Shown here one piece after another: positions 35,236 through 44,984 of a stretch of 55,148 nucleotides of DNA (the stretch's first letter is position 1; each line of letters opens with the position of its first letter). The stretch spans positions 1 through 55,148 of the forward strand of contig CAITWF010000083.1 in the NCBI GenBank assembly GCA_903896015.1, written 5' to 3'. The notes beneath the pieces were generated by a model. That model saw only the letters and a list, made by a program, of their open reading frames with translations. It had not been told where the DNA came from and did no database searches. Origin of the DNA: an uncultured Opitutia bacterium (GTDB lineage Bacteria; Verrucomicrobiota; Verrucomicrobiia; Opitutales; Opitutaceae). Position numbers and translations under genes: made by a program.

Positions 35236-35957
35236 GGAAGTTTGTCGGCGTAAATATTGTCGGCGTTGGTGCCGGTGGTCTGCGTGGTGCCGGAGTAAAG
35301 GCCGGTGCTGACGCTGGGCGGAGTCTGCGCGCCGTCGGGGCCGGCGGAGTAAAGCACATAGGCGGGAGCCTGCCAACTCGCGGTGCTGCGGGCATTCTTG
35401 TAGTAGTAGAGGTAGCGGTTGCCCCACGGGTCGAGGAATGAGTTCGCGACCAACGGCTTCGCTGGAGGCGAGCCGGTGGGAATGGCAAACGTGGCGAGCT
35501 GCGCCGTCGTGAATGTCACCTCGAGCGAAAATTTGGAGAGGTCGATCAGCGTGGGGCCGTTGAGGCGTGTCGTGAAATTAGTGGGCCCATAGACACCGGT
35601 GAGCGCGTTGAAGAGCAGCGCCTGCGCCTGCGTGGACCCAACCGTAGAGGTAACAGTCGCGTTGGCCTGCGCCGCGGCACCGGTTTGCGGGTAGTCGCCG
35701 TAATGACGCCTATAATCCTCAAGTGCCTGCGCGATCAGCGACAGGTCGGCCTTGGCGCGGGCAATGGCGGCACGCTGTTTCGCACCGATGATTCCGGCGA
35801 CGGCAAACGCCGCGAGCACGACGATAATCGCGACCACCAGCATGAGCTCGATCAACGTGAACCCCCGGGCCGGCCGTTGAGCGCGAATGACCTGACCCGC
35901 GAAGCGTGCGTCTACGCCTGAGAGCGACGGAGACGAAATTTCACACGCAGGCGGCAT
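35232..35957 (-). CDS. GspG-like pseudopilin
   Basis: A 241-aa prepilin. Leader of 32 residues ending ARG, then FTLIELMLVVAIIVVLAAFAVAGIIGAKQRAAIARAKADLSLIAQALEDYRRHYGDYPQ. The later SFLDPWGNRYLYYYKN and SAGPDGAQ are signature pieces of the major pseudopilin GspG. First gene of the six-gene chain; ATG at 35957 (a TTG at 35963 is in frame). The leader region upstream holds the inverted repeats at 36030-36091 and probably the operon promoter. Why this chain needs two GspG-like proteins plus D, B, C is unclear. Confidence 0.87.
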   Translation of the reverse strand: MPPACEISSPSLSGVDARFAGQVIRAQRPARGFTLIELMLVVAIIVVLAAFAVAGIIGAKQRAAIARAKADLSLIAQALEDYRRHYGDYPQTGAAAQANATVTSTVGSTQAQALLFNALTGVYGPTNFTTRLNGPTLIDLSKFSLEVTFTTAQLATFAIPTGSPPAKPLVANSFLDPWGNRYLYYYKNARSTASWQAPAYVLYSAGPDGAQTPPSVSTGLYSGTTQTTGTNADNIYADKLP

Positions 35958-36029
35958 GGGCAAAGGGTGGACGCAAAGGAAGCGCAGACGTTACGCGTCC
36001 CGCAAATGGAAAGTGGCGCGTGATGGTGG

Positions 36030-36091
36030 GGCCGGTTCTCCGAACCGGCCTGAGTTAGCACAAATTCGCGGTGACACGCATGTAACTCAGG
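36030..36091. repeat. Nested inverted repeats between acs and the pseudopilin chain
   Basis: A perfect 9-bp stem GGCCGGTTC / GAACCGGCC (36030-36038 and 36042-36050, loop 3), followed by a wider pair CCTGAGTTA (36049-36057) and TAACTCAGG (36083-36091). They sit between the acs stop (36125) and the first pseudopilin start (35957) on the same strand, where an acs terminator and the chain's promoter must lie. Confidence 0.5.
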
Positions 36092-36124
36092 ACGGCTCGG
36101 AGCGCCGCCCCGACCGACCTGCCC

Positions 36125-38083
36125 TTACTCCTCCGACTGCAGCGCGGCGACGACCGAGAAATCTTCGAGCGTCGTTGTGTCGCCTTTCACGAGGCCACCG
36201 GCGGCGATTTCCTTGAGGATGCGGCGCATGATTTTTCCGGAGCGTGTCTTGGGCAAACCCGCCGCGAAGCGGACCGAGTCCGGCTTCGCGAGCGAGCCGA
36301 TCTCCTTGCCGACGTGGATGCGGAGTTCCTCCTTCAGCGCCTCGCTCGGTGTGACACCGGACTTGACGGTGACGAAGACGACCAGCGCCTGCCCCTTCAA
36401 CTCGTCGGGGCGACCCACCGCCGCCGCTTCGGCGACGGCCGGATGCGAGACGAGCGCGCTTTCGACCTCGGCCGTGCCGATGCGGTGGCCGGAGACGTTG
36501 AGCACGTCGTCGATGCGGCCGACGATCCAGAAGTAGCCGTCCTTGTCCTGGCGTGCACCGTCCCCCGTGAAGTAGTAATGCGGGTGCGCCGGAAACTCGC
36601 TGAAGTAAGCCTTGCGGAAACGATCGTCGTCGCCCCAAAGCGTGCGCAGCATCGAGGGCCACGGTTGCGTAATGACGAGTTTGCCGCCGCTGTTGCGCGC
36701 CACTTCGTTGCCCTGCTCGTCGACGACCTTCGGCACGACGCCGAAGAAAGGCCGCGTGGCCGAGCCGGGCGTCGTTTGGGTAATGCCCGGCAACGGTGAA
36801 ATCATGATCGCGCCGGTTTCAGTCTGCCACCACGTGTCGACGATCGGGCATTTCTTTTTCCCGATCATCGTGTGATACCACATCCACGCCTCGGGATTGA
36901 TCGGTTCGCCTACGGAGCCGAGGAGACGCAGCGAGTCGAGGCGGTGACGGAGAACGTAATTGTCTCCCCAGCGCATGAACGCGCGAATCGCTGTCGGTGC
37001 CGTATAGAGTATCGTGAGCCCGTGCCGATCGATCATCTGCCAGAAACGATCCGGCTCGGGCTGGTTTGGCGCACCTTCGTAGATGAAGATCGTCGCACCA
37101 TTCGCCATCAGACCGTAGACGACGTAACTGTGGCCGGTGATCCAACCGATGTCGGCAGAGCAGAAGTATCGATCGTTTTCCTTGAGATCGAAAACGTAGT
37201 GAGAGGTGAGCTTCGCACCGAGCAGGTAGCCGGCACTCGTGTGCAGCACGCCTTTGGGTTTTCCGGTGGAGCCCGAAGTATAGAGAATAAACAGCGGATG
37301 TTCGGAATCGAACGACTTCGCTTTGTGCGAATTCGGCGCGCCTTCCCATGCCTCCTTCCACCACACGTCGCGGCCTTCCTTCATGTTAACCTCGTTGCCA
37401 CAGCGCTTGACCACAAGCACGGTCTGCACAGTCGGCGTATGCTCGACGGCTTTGTCGACGCTGGCTTTGAGTTCGATGATTTTGCCCCGCCGCCAGCCAC
37501 CGTCGGCCGTAATGACGAGCTTCGCTTTGCAGTCGTTGATCCGATCCTTGATCGATTCACTTGAGAATCCGCCGAAGATTACGGTGTGCACTGCGCCGAC
37601 ACGCGCGCAAGCGAGCATCGCGATCACGGCTTCGGGGATCATCGGCATATAGATCGCGACGCGATCCCCTTCGCCGACGCCGATGTTGTGAAAATAGTTT
37701 GCCCAGCGGCAGACGTGGAAATGGAGCTGCTTATAAGTGATCGTGCGGACATCGCCCGGCTCACCCTCGAAAATCAGGGCCGCCTTGTTCTCGCGATAGG
37801 TTCCGAGGTGGCGATCGAGACAGTTTTCGGAGACGTTTAATTTGCCACCGACGAACCATTTCGCGTGCGGCGGATGCCAGTCGAGGACCTTTTTGAAGGG
37901 CTTACGCCAGACGAGGTGCTCGCTGGCCATGCGGCCCCAGAACTTTTCTGGGCTATTGACAGACTCGGCATAGAGCTTTTTGTAGGCGGCATCACTCCCA
38001 AGATTAGCTTGGGCTTTGAACTCGGCCGAAGGCCTGAATTTCCGGTGTTCCCGGGATACTGAGGTAATCGTCTGGTCTGGCAC
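36125..38083 (-). CDS. acs: Acetyl-CoA synthetase (AMP-forming)
   Basis: Makes acetyl-CoA from acetate, ATP and CoA. The 652-aa product has the adenylation motifs [24 protein letters not shown] (P-loop), [10 protein letters not shown]-type [82 protein letters not shown], and C-terminal [14 protein letters not shown] with the conserved acetylatable Lys (K617). The start is GTG at 38083; the next ATG lies 51 codons in. Divergent from rho2, with 107 bases between. Confidence 0.96.
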   Translation of the reverse strand: MPDQTITSVSREHRKFRPSAEFKAQANLGSDAAYKKLYAESVNSPEKFWGRMASEHLVWRKPFKKVLDWHPPHAKWFVGGKLNVSENCLDRHLGTYRENKAALIFEGEPGDVRTITYKQLHFHVCRWANYFHNIGVGEGDRVAIYMPMIPEAVIAMLACARVGAVHTVIFGGFSSESIKDRINDCKAKLVITADGGWRRGKIIELKASVDKAVEHTPTVQTVLVVKRCGNEVNMKEGRDVWWKEAWEGAPNSHKAKSFDSEHPLFILYTSGSTGKPKGVLHTSAGYLLGAKLTSHYVFDLKENDRYFCSADIGWITGHSYVVYGLMANGATIFIYEGAPNQPEPDRFWQMIDRHGLTILYTAPTAIRAFMRWGDNYVLRHRLDSLRLLGSVGEPINPEAWMWYHTMIGKKKCPIVDTWWQTETGAIMISPLPGITQTTPGSATRPFFGVVPKVVDEQGNEVARNSGGKLVITQPWPSMLRTLWGDDDRFRKAYFSEFPAHPHYYFTGDGARQDKDGYFWIVGRIDDVLNVSGHRIGTAEVESALVSHPAVAEAAAVGRPDELKGQALVVFVTVKSGVTPSEALKEELRIHVGKEIGSLAKPDSVRFAAGLPKTRSGKIMRRILKEIAAGGLVKGDTTTLEDFSVVAALQSEE

Positions 38084-38190
38084 GTGCGTGTCGGATTTAG
38101 GGTTAAAGGGTCAAGAACAGCGAAACGCCGTTTTTATCCTGCCCTAGGTTTCAAGCGTCAAGCGCGGGCCGTGATTTCTCTCACTTCGTT

Positions 38191-39456
38191 ATGGAAAAGA
38201 AAACCCCGTCCGCCCGTGCGGACACTCCCGCCGTTGTTGCGCCCGCCCCGAGCGTGCCGACCGAAACCGCCGCGCCCACCGTGAGCCCAGCGCCCGTGCC
38301 GTCACCGGCTGCGCCCGCTCCGTTAGCCCTGCCGCCGATCGAGACCATCCAAGTCCAAGGCGTCCTGGACATCGATCTGCAACGTGGCGGCAACGGCCAG
38401 CTCCTCGATCTCGCCAAGGGCGGCAAGCGTCGGCCGACCGACACGTTTATCCCGAAGGAGCTGATCCGGCGCTTCAAGCTGCGCACCGGATCGATGATCG
38501 GCGGCACGGCGTTTCCGCCGGACGGCCGCTTTCCCAATCCGAAGATGCGCTTTATCGAGACCGTAGACGGCGTCGCCCTTGAGGATCGCCGGGCGCGGTT
38601 CGAGTTCACCTCGCTCACGACCGTATCGCCGAATCAGTTTTTGAAAATGGAATTGAAGGACGGCCGTCTAACGACGCGCGCCGTCGATCTTTTTTGCCCG
38701 ATCGGCAAGGGCACCCGCGGCCTCATCGTCGCGCCGCCGCGCACCGGGAAGACCACCCTGCTCCGCGACATGGCGCTCGGCGTCCTCGAAAACAATCCCG
38801 AGTGCCACGTGATGATTCTCCTCGTGGACGAGCGTCCCGAGGAAGTCACCGACTTCAAGCGCAGCGTGCCCGCCGCCGAGATCTGGGCCTCGTCGAACGA
38901 CGAGCAAATCGAGAATCACATCCGCATCGCCGACCTATGCATCGAGCGCGCCAAGCGCCTCGTCGAGATCGGTCGCGACGTCGTGCTCTTTGTCGATTCG
39001 ATCACGCGCCTATCCCGCGCGCACAACACCGCGAAAAATTCCGGTCGCACCGGCTCAGGCGGACTCGATGTCCGCGCGCTCGAAAAGCCGCGCCAGCTCT
39101 TCGCCTCCGCGCGCAAGACCGAGGAAGCCGGCTCACTCACGATCATCGCCTCCGTGCTCGTCGAAACCGGCAGCCGCATGGACGACGTGATTTTTCAAGA
39201 ATTCAAGGGCACCGGCAACATGGAGCTCGTCCTTGACCGTAAATGCGCCGAGATGCGCCTCTGGCCCGCCATCAATATCGCGTCCTCCGGCACCCGTAAA
39301 GAGGAACTCCTCATCGACGCGAAGACCCTCGAAGGCATTCATTTCTTCCGCCGCGCCCTCGTGCAGCAGAAAATCGAGGAGGCGACCGAGACCATGATCG
39401 CGCGGCTTTCCAAGACGAAAACCAACGCCGAATTCATCAAACTGATTGCCCGCTGA
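38191..39456 (+). CDS. Rho-type termination factor paralog (rho2)
   Basis: A 421-aa RecA-fold helicase of the Rho family. The catalytic half is intact: Walker A LIVAPPRTGKTTLL (179-191), Walker B MILLVDERPEEVTDF (208-222), LFVDSITRLSRAHN (266-279), Q loop about 282-300 (NSGRTGSGGLDVRALEKPR), and SGTRKEELL with the arginine finger. The primary RNA-binding CSD is degenerate: the usual G-F-G-F aromatic pair is replaced by GGNGQLLDL (about 66-74). The first 50 residues are Pro/Ala/Val-rich and disordered. A second, more canonical Rho lies at 50756-52678. A weak stem (39482-39495) follows the stop. A canonical housekeeping role is less likely for this copy. Confidence 0.92.
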   Translation: MEKKTPSARADTPAVVAPAPSVPTETAAPTVSPAPVPSPAAPAPLALPPIETIQVQGVLDIDLQRGGNGQLLDLAKGGKRRPTDTFIPKELIRRFKLRTGSMIGGTAFPPDGRFPNPKMRFIETVDGVALEDRRARFEFTSLTTVSPNQFLKMELKDGRLTTRAVDLFCPIGKGTRGLIVAPPRTGKTTLLRDMALGVLENNPECHVMILLVDERPEEVTDFKRSVPAAEIWASSNDEQIENHIRIADLCIERAKRLVEIGRDVVLFVDSITRLSRAHNTAKNSGRTGSGGLDVRALEKPRQLFASARKTEEAGSLTIIASVLVETGSRMDDVIFQEFKGTGNMELVLDRKCAEMRLWPAINIASSGTRKEELLIDAKTLEGIHFFRRALVQQKIEEATETMIARLSKTKTNAEFIKLIAR

Positions 39457-39553
39457 AAACTTCCCTCTTGCTCCCCTGCTAAATCTTTTGAGATTCATTG
39501 TTTCCTTTGTCCTCGCCGCACGTCTCGTTCCGCTAACACGCTAAACCCGCTTC

Positions 39554-41314
39554 ATGCACAGTTTCTCCGAGCAATGTCTCGATATGGCCAGGTCAATGCT
39601 GGCCCACAATCTCGACTCGATCCAAGCTGACGGCACGCTGCTCCCGGCCAACGGCGAGCAGTCCCGGCCAGACGAGCCCGGCCACGTCGCCTACGCGCTC
39701 GGCGAATTTTACCGGGCCACCGGCGAGGCCACGCTCAAGGGCCACGACCTGATCGACCTCGCGGCGCGCTGCATCACGGCGCAGATGTTCACCGAGCCCG
39801 CCGCGGAAAACGGCCTCGCTTACGCCTCGCTCGGCCTACTTTGCTTCGGCCCGTCCAAGGAGCGCAACCCCGTCTGGGAACGCCTCGTGGAGGAAACGCA
39901 GCAGCGCATCGACAAGCAACTCCTCCATCGCAGCGACTACGACAACCACTGGCAGTGCTTCAACATCGCCAAGGCCGTCGCTCGTTTCTCCTTCGGTCTC
40001 TCGAAGAAGGACGAGACCTCGCGACTCATCGAGCGCATGTGCGATCGCATCAACCAGACGAGCTCGGCGGGATTCTTCGACGACGCGACCCACGGTTTCG
40101 GCGGCAATTTCAATCTCTACGGCGTGATGAGTTTCGTTTTCATCCGCTCCGCGCTTCAGCTCCACGCCAACAGCGGCGTGCGCGATCGTAAGCTGCCGAC
40201 GCTCCGCACCTATGCGGAGAAATACATCAAGATGATGCCGGATCTCGTCCGCGCCGACGGGCTTGGCTGGGCATTCGGTCGCGCCGCGGGCGCCTATGGC
40301 CAGATGCACTGCATCAGTCTCATCTTGCAGGGCCTCCGTGACGGCTGGATCCCTGACGACCAAAAGGTCAAATACTACGACATCCTGCGCCGGCTCTTCA
40401 TGTTCTTCTACGAGACCTATCTCGATCAAGAACACGGCTTCCTCGACTTGCGCGACGACGAGCGCACCGCCTACAGCTCGCACACGACGCGCATGGCGAA
40501 CTTCGACGCCGCTCGCTATCTCTGCCAGTGGTCACGTCTCTCGAAGACGGTGGCGATGCCCTCGGGAGCGCCCAAAATCGAGGCCCCGAAAACTTCGGGC
40601 CGCTTCGTCATCTTCGACAAGTCGAACCGCAAGGAGCAGGGCCTCTTCCTCTACCGCGACGCCGAGAGCGGCCTCCACCTACAGATTCCGCTCATTAGCT
40701 CCGGCTCGAAACTCACGGCCGACTCACTTGCGTTCCCGCATTGCCCCGGTGTCTTCGACTGGCCGAACAATATTTACGTGCCGATCATGCTGCCCGAACT
40801 CACGTTCGGCGAGCACGTCACCCTGCCCTCGTTCTACGGCAAGAACTGTGTCACGGGCCTCGGCCTCCGTAACAGTTTCTATTTCCGCTACGATCAACCG
40901 GAACTGATCACCACGAAGGAAGAATTCGTGAAGAACCTCGGCAGCGTGAAAGTGCAGTGGACCTTCTCGGGCAGCAAAATCAGCTGCGAATTCGCCTACA
41001 CGGTGAAGCAGCAGGTCACGCTCGACAAATTCCGGTACACGCTCGCCATCGCCGCGCCACACTCGAAATACCACGTTACCGGCGCTCTCGCGCTCGGCCC
41101 GCAGGGGCACCGCTGCACGGTAGCGAAAGACGATTTCCAAGGGGTTTGGCAGGAGACCGAGGTTGTCAGCGCCGACCCGACTTATCGCACGAATTACGGC
41201 AAGATTCACTACCTTCAGTCGCTCGTCCGCGATCACCCGCTCATCATGCGGCCCGGGCATGTCTACCGCCTCGCGGTGAACTTCGAGCCCGACGTGACGC
41301 ACACGGAGAATTGA
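39554..41314 (+). CDS. Unknown protein, possible alpha/alpha-toroid plus beta-sandwich
   Basis: A 586-aa cytoplasmic-looking protein (no signal peptide, start [16 protein letters not shown]). The N-terminal 330 residues look like paired helices with aromatic-rich loops ([93 protein letters not shown]), as in six-hairpin glycosidases and toroid polysaccharide lyases. The C-terminal 250 residues read as beta-rich. A strong terminator follows. I cannot assign a family. An intracellular sugar-processing role is a guess from fold type; polysaccharide lyase or DUF2264-like are alternatives. Confidence 0.6.
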   Translation: MHSFSEQCLDMARSMLAHNLDSIQADGTLLPANGEQSRPDEPGHVAYALGEFYRATGEATLKGHDLIDLAARCITAQMFTEPAAENGLAYASLGLLCFGPSKERNPVWERLVEETQQRIDKQLLHRSDYDNHWQCFNIAKAVARFSFGLSKKDETSRLIERMCDRINQTSSAGFFDDATHGFGGNFNLYGVMSFVFIRSALQLHANSGVRDRKLPTLRTYAEKYIKMMPDLVRADGLGWAFGRAAGAYGQMHCISLILQGLRDGWIPDDQKVKYYDILRRLFMFFYETYLDQEHGFLDLRDDERTAYSSHTTRMANFDAARYLCQWSRLSKTVAMPSGAPKIEAPKTSGRFVIFDKSNRKEQGLFLYRDAESGLHLQIPLISSGSKLTADSLAFPHCPGVFDWPNNIYVPIMLPELTFGEHVTLPSFYGKNCVTGLGLRNSFYFRYDQPELITTKEEFVKNLGSVKVQWTFSGSKISCEFAYTVKQQVTLDKFRYTLAIAAPHSKYHVTGALALGPQGHRCTVAKDDFQGVWQETEVVSADPTYRTNYGKIHYLQSLVRDHPLIMRPGHVYRLAVNFEPDVTHTEN

Positions 41315-41339
41315 GTCAACCTTCAGCCTACGGCGAACC

Positions 41340-41371
41340 AGCGGCAGCACTGTGCTGCCGCTTTTTATTTT
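41340..41371 (+). terminator. Intrinsic terminator after the 586-aa gene
   Basis: A perfect 10-bp stem (AGCGGCAGCA / TGCTGCCGCT, loop CTG) is followed directly by TTTTTATTTT. It lies 26 bases past the stop and 41 bases before hisF. Confidence 0.92.
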
Positions 41372-41411
41372 CTCCTCGCTCCCCGCTGCTCGCACCTCGC
41401 ACCTTTTCCCC

Positions 41412-42173
41412 ATGCTAAGCCGCCGCATCATTCCCTGTCTCGACGTCAACGCCGGACGCGTCGTCAAGGGCGTGAAGTTTCAGCAGCTCCGCGACGCCGG
41501 CGATCCGGTCGAGAGCGCGAAAGCCTATGATGCACAAGGCGCCGACGAACTCGTCTTCCTCGACATCACGGCCTCTAGCGACAACCGCGCGATCATGCAC
41601 GACGTGGTTGCCGCCACTGCGGAGCAGTGCTTCATGCCGCTGACCGTTGGGGGCGGCCTGCGCACCGTGAGCGACATCGAAGCAATGCTGAAAAGCGGTG
41701 CTGACAAAGTCTCGCTCAACACGGCCGCCATCAAAAATCCGGAGCTTATTCGCGCCGCTTCAGATCGCTTTGGCGCACAGTGCATCGTGCTCGCGATCGA
41801 CGCGAAGCGCGAGCCCGACGGAAAATCGTGGCGCGTCTACACGCACGGCGGGCGCAACCCGACCGAGCTCAATGCCGTCGATTGGGCGCGTCGGGCCGTC
41901 GCGCTCGGTGCCGGCGAGATTCTACTCACCAGTATGGATGCCGACGGCACGCAGGCCGGTTACGACTGCGCGCTCACGCGAGCCGTCAGCGATGCCGTCC
42001 AAGTCCCGGTGATTGCCAGCGGCGGCGCAGGCACACTCGGACATTTCGCTGACGCACTCGATCAGGGCCGCGCAAGCGCTGTGCTCGCCGCGAGCCTATT
42101 TCACTTCGCCACACTGACGATCCCGCAAGTGAAATCCTACCTCGCCGATCACGGCGTGCCGATTCGCCGCTGA
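41412..42173 (+). CDS. hisF: Imidazole glycerol phosphate synthase, cyclase subunit
   Basis: Cyclase half of IGP synthase in histidine biosynthesis (with HisH, absent here). The 253-aa TIM barrel shows [20 protein letters not shown] (D11), [39 protein letters not shown] (D130) and [22 protein letters not shown]. Start at the ATG of MLSRR (41412), just past the upstream terminator. It stands alone in a plus-strand unit; its stop codon directly abuts the stop of the convergent 182-aa gene with zero bases between. Confidence 0.97.
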   Translation: MLSRRIIPCLDVNAGRVVKGVKFQQLRDAGDPVESAKAYDAQGADELVFLDITASSDNRAIMHDVVAATAEQCFMPLTVGGGLRTVSDIEAMLKSGADKVSLNTAAIKNPELIRAASDRFGAQCIVLAIDAKREPDGKSWRVYTHGGRNPTELNAVDWARRAVALGAGEILLTSMDADGTQAGYDCALTRAVSDAVQVPVIASGGAGTLGHFADALDQGRASAVLAASLFHFATLTIPQVKSYLADHGVPIRR

Positions 42174-42722
42174 CTAGCTGGCGACCGGCGCGGCCTCTGC
42201 CGCAGCCGCGGCGTCCGCCGGCTTCACTTTCGGCGCACCGACGAGCACCGTCAGCTGTTCCTGCACCGCCATAAAAAACTCCGGCGTCAGCTCGCCCACC
42301 GGCACCTCGAAAAGCTGCTTGGTCTTGGCGTGCTCGTAGACGTTTTTCGCGCCATCGGCCGATCGCCCCTTCGGTCGCAACAGTTTCTTCCTCTCAAGCA
42401 TCAGGGCAAGGAACTGCACGAGCCTCGTGCTCTCGACGTTGAGCTCGTTCGTGGGATCGGCGAGCGTAACGAAAAGATTTTCCGCGCTGAGCTTGAGCGC
42501 CCGATCGGGGTTTTCCTGGCCACGCGGCTTGAACACGTGCACCCACCGGCACGCGACGAAACCCTCCAGCGTGAACTGCTCCGACTGCGCCTCCAGCAAG
42601 TCGTAGCGAACGATCTCCATCGTGGCACCGCGCACGAGAAAGCTGGCAACACGATCGCCCTCGGCGAACGGTCGCCCGGACACGAAACACGTCATCGCCG
42701 GCGGCTGCAGATGCATTTCCAT
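42174..42722 (-). CDS. Conserved-looking protein of unknown function (182 aa)
   Basis: Starts MEMHLQPPAMTCFVSGRPFAEGDRVASFLVRGATMEIVRYDLL; M10 is an alternative start. The C-x-V-S-G-R-P-F segment looks like half of a zinc knuckle, but a second Cys pair is missing. VHVFKPRGQENPDRALKLSAENLFVTLADPTNE and the charged, helical MLERKKLLRPKGR follow, then an Ala/Glu-rich tail. No signal peptide. I do not recognise a family. Divergent from the phosphatase gene, with 52 bases between. Confidence 0.7.
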   Translation of the reverse strand: MEMHLQPPAMTCFVSGRPFAEGDRVASFLVRGATMEIVRYDLLEAQSEQFTLEGFVACRWVHVFKPRGQENPDRALKLSAENLFVTLADPTNELNVESTRLVQFLALMLERKKLLRPKGRSADGAKNVYEHAKTKQLFEVPVGELTPEFFMAVQEQLTVLVGAPKVKPADAAAAAEAAPVAS

Positions 42723-42774
42723 AGGCTTTCTTGTTTACTCTCACGCGCGGCGGACGCTAGCACTTTTCCGCCGC

Positions 42775-43437
42775 ATGAACGGACGCCTCATCGCCATCGG
42801 CGACATCCATGGTTGCCACGTCGAGTTTGCCGAGCTTCTCGCGCAACTCGCCCTGACGAAAAACGATCGCGTCGTGCTCCTCGGCGATTTGATCAACCGC
42901 GGTCCCGACAGTTGCAAAGTGATCGATCTCGCCCGGGCGTATCACGTGACGTCGCTCCTCGGTAATCACGAGCTACGGCTCTTGAAATACCGCCAGACCG
43001 GCGAAAAAAAATATCTCAAGGAGCAGGATATGGACACATTCACCAAGCTCCAGCCGGCAGATTGGGAGTATCTCGAGAGCATGTCGCTGACCTTCGAGGA
43101 GCCCGAACTTAACGTCGTGTTCGTCCACGGCGGTTTCCTGCCCGGTGAGCCGTGGCCGAAACAGGGCGCCGAGATTGTCACGCGCATCCAAATTGTTCGC
43201 CGTGACGGCAAGCCCGGCAAGCGCGCCGACGAACCCGAAGCCCCGCTATGGGCGGATTTGTGGAGCGGGCCGCCCTTCGTCGTCTACGGCCACACGCCGC
43301 GCGCCGATATCCACAAACTCAAGTGGTCCGTCGGCATCGACACCGGCTGCGTGCTCGGCGGGCATTTGACCGCGTATATCCTGCCCGAAAAACGTTTCAT
43401 TCAGGTGCGCGCCAAACAACGCTACTTCCGATCATGA
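42775..43437 (+). CDS. PPP-type metallophosphoesterase
   Basis: A 220-aa Ser/Thr-phosphatase-like metal hydrolase. Metal motifs in order: GDIHGC (9-14, D10 and H12), GDLINRGPDS (37-46), GNHE (63-66), VHGGFLPG, and VVYGHTP near the end. The length is close to E. coli PrpA/B and ApaH-like hydrolases; the substrate (phosphoprotein or Ap4A) is not determinable here. First of three coupled genes; its stop overlaps the next start (ATGA). Confidence 0.9.
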   Translation: MNGRLIAIGDIHGCHVEFAELLAQLALTKNDRVVLLGDLINRGPDSCKVIDLARAYHVTSLLGNHELRLLKYRQTGEKKYLKEQDMDTFTKLQPADWEYLESMSLTFEEPELNVVFVHGGFLPGEPWPKQGAEIVTRIQIVRRDGKPGKRADEPEAPLWADLWSGPPFVVYGHTPRADIHKLKWSVGIDTGCVLGGHLTAYILPEKRFIQVRAKQRYFRS

Positions 43438-43994
43438 GGCACCCCCATCCGCTCCATGGCTTGCTGCTCCTCTGCATCGACATGCAGCCGGTCTTCGTCA
43501 ACGCGATCACCAACGGCGCCCGCGTGCAGCGCCGCTGTGAATTCGCCATCGCCGCCGCGCACGGGCTCGGCGTGCCGGTGGCCTTCACCGAACAGGTGCC
43601 GCAAAAACTAGGCGGCACCGCGCCCGAACTGCTTGCGCTCGCGTTCGGTGCGCCGGTCTTCGGAAAAAACACCTTCTCCGCGCTTGCCGACGATGGCATC
43701 CGCGATGCGCTGCTCCGCGATCGAGGCGTCGAGCATCTCGTGATTTGCGGTCTTGAGATGCCCGTGTGCGTCTATCAAACGGCCCTCGACGCGCGCGCCG
43801 CGAAGCTCCACGTCACGATCCTGAGCGACGCCGTCGGCGCGCGCCGCCCCGACGATGCCGACCGCTGCCTCGATGCGCTCGCGCATGCCGGCGCGCACGT
43901 CCTTCCGAGCGAGACCGTTTTTTACTCGCTGCTCCACGACGTGAGGCACCCGTTCTTCAAAGCCTACACTCACCTCGTGAAAACCCATGCCTGA
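43434..43994 (+). CDS. Isochorismatase-like cysteine hydrolase
   Basis: A 186-aa member of the isochorismatase-like superfamily. Visible triad: D16 in LLCIDMQPVFVN, a Lys at about 78 (FGKNTFSAL), and C112 in ICGLEMPVCVYQTALDA; cis-peptide-type turn before it. Members are amidohydrolases (nicotinamidase, YcaC) and the substrate cannot be told. Coupled to the phosphatase upstream and overlaps the next gene by 8 bases. Confidence 0.88.
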   Translation: MRHPHPLHGLLLLCIDMQPVFVNAITNGARVQRRCEFAIAAAHGLGVPVAFTEQVPQKLGGTAPELLALAFGAPVFGKNTFSALADDGIRDALLRDRGVEHLVICGLEMPVCVYQTALDARAAKLHVTILSDAVGARRPDDADRCLDALAHAGAHVLPSETVFYSLLHDVRHPFFKAYTHLVKTHA

Positions 43995-44979
43995 TCCGCT
44001 TCCTTTTTCCACCGTCCGCGATCTCAAGGCGCTCGACACCGGCGCCAACGGCCGGCCTTTCGCGAGCCTGCTCGTCGTCAAGAAACTCGCCGCCAAAACC
44101 GCGTCTAACGGCAACCCATTTTTCAGCGCCGACCTCGGCGACCGCACCGGTTCGTTTGGCTGCACGATTTTTGGCGACAGCCCCGTTTTCGAGACGCTCA
44201 AGGATGCGGGCGAAGGCGCCGTCGTGCGCATCGAGGGGAAGATCGATTTTTATCAGGGCCGGCTCTCTCCTCGCCTCATGAAAGCCACCGCGCTCGCCGA
44301 AAGCGAACTTGGCGCGCCGGGCCTCCTCGAAAATCTCATCGAGACTGCGCCCGAGGACGGCGTCGCGCTGTGGACGGAGTTCAATGCCTTCATCGAATCG
44401 ATCCAGCACGTGGAACTCCGGGCAACGGTGCGCTCTGTTTTCGATGAAATTGGCGAGACCTTTAAGTGGTCGCCCGCCGCCGTCGTGATGCACCATGCTT
44501 ACCGGCACGGCCTGCTCGAGCATACCATTCACATGGCGCGCGCCTGTAAAGCCCTCCTCCCTCTCTATAGGGAGGTTGATCCCGATCTCGCGTTAGCCGG
44601 TATCCTCTTGCACGACACCGGCAAGGCGATCGAGTACGAGGGCACGCTCGCCACCAGACGCAGCCGCCGCGGCATTCTTCAGGGCCACGTCGTCCTCGGC
44701 TACCAACTCGCCCGCAAGCACGGCATCAAAGCCAAGCTCGACAACGAACGCCTCGAACGCCTCGAACATATCATTCTCTCCCATCAGGGCGAACCCGAAT
44801 GGGGCGCCGCCGTCTACGCCGCGACGCCGGAAGCCGTCTTCGTTTCCATGATCGATAACCTCGACGCGAAGATGGGCATGGTGCAACGCGCGCTGCGACA
44901 AGCCGGCGATGGCGACGAGTTCTCCGAGCGCCTCCCCGGACTCAGCTCTTCCTTGCTCACCAAAAAACTTGCGCCGTGA
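43987..44979 (+). CDS. YhaM-like OB-fold plus HD-domain 3'-5' exoribonuclease
   Basis: A 330-aa protein with an N-terminal OB fold (residues about 10-110: FSADLGDRTGSFGCTIFGDS) followed by an HD domain. Metal ligands: HHAYRHGLLEHT, ILLHDTGKAIEY (the HD pair), and HIILSHQGEPEWGAAVYAATPEA near the end. This is the domain order of YhaM, a 3'-5' exoribonuclease. Overlaps the isochorismatase-like gene; convergent with pilC, whose stop is five bases away. Confidence 0.85.
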   Translation: MPDPLPFSTVRDLKALDTGANGRPFASLLVVKKLAAKTASNGNPFFSADLGDRTGSFGCTIFGDSPVFETLKDAGEGAVVRIEGKIDFYQGRLSPRLMKATALAESELGAPGLLENLIETAPEDGVALWTEFNAFIESIQHVELRATVRSVFDEIGETFKWSPAAVVMHHAYRHGLLEHTIHMARACKALLPLYREVDPDLALAGILLHDTGKAIEYEGTLATRRSRRGILQGHVVLGYQLARKHGIKAKLDNERLERLEHIILSHQGEPEWGAAVYAATPEAVFVSMIDNLDAKMGMVQRALRQAGDGDEFSERLPGLSSSLLTKKLAP

Positions 44980-44984
44980 CGCCG

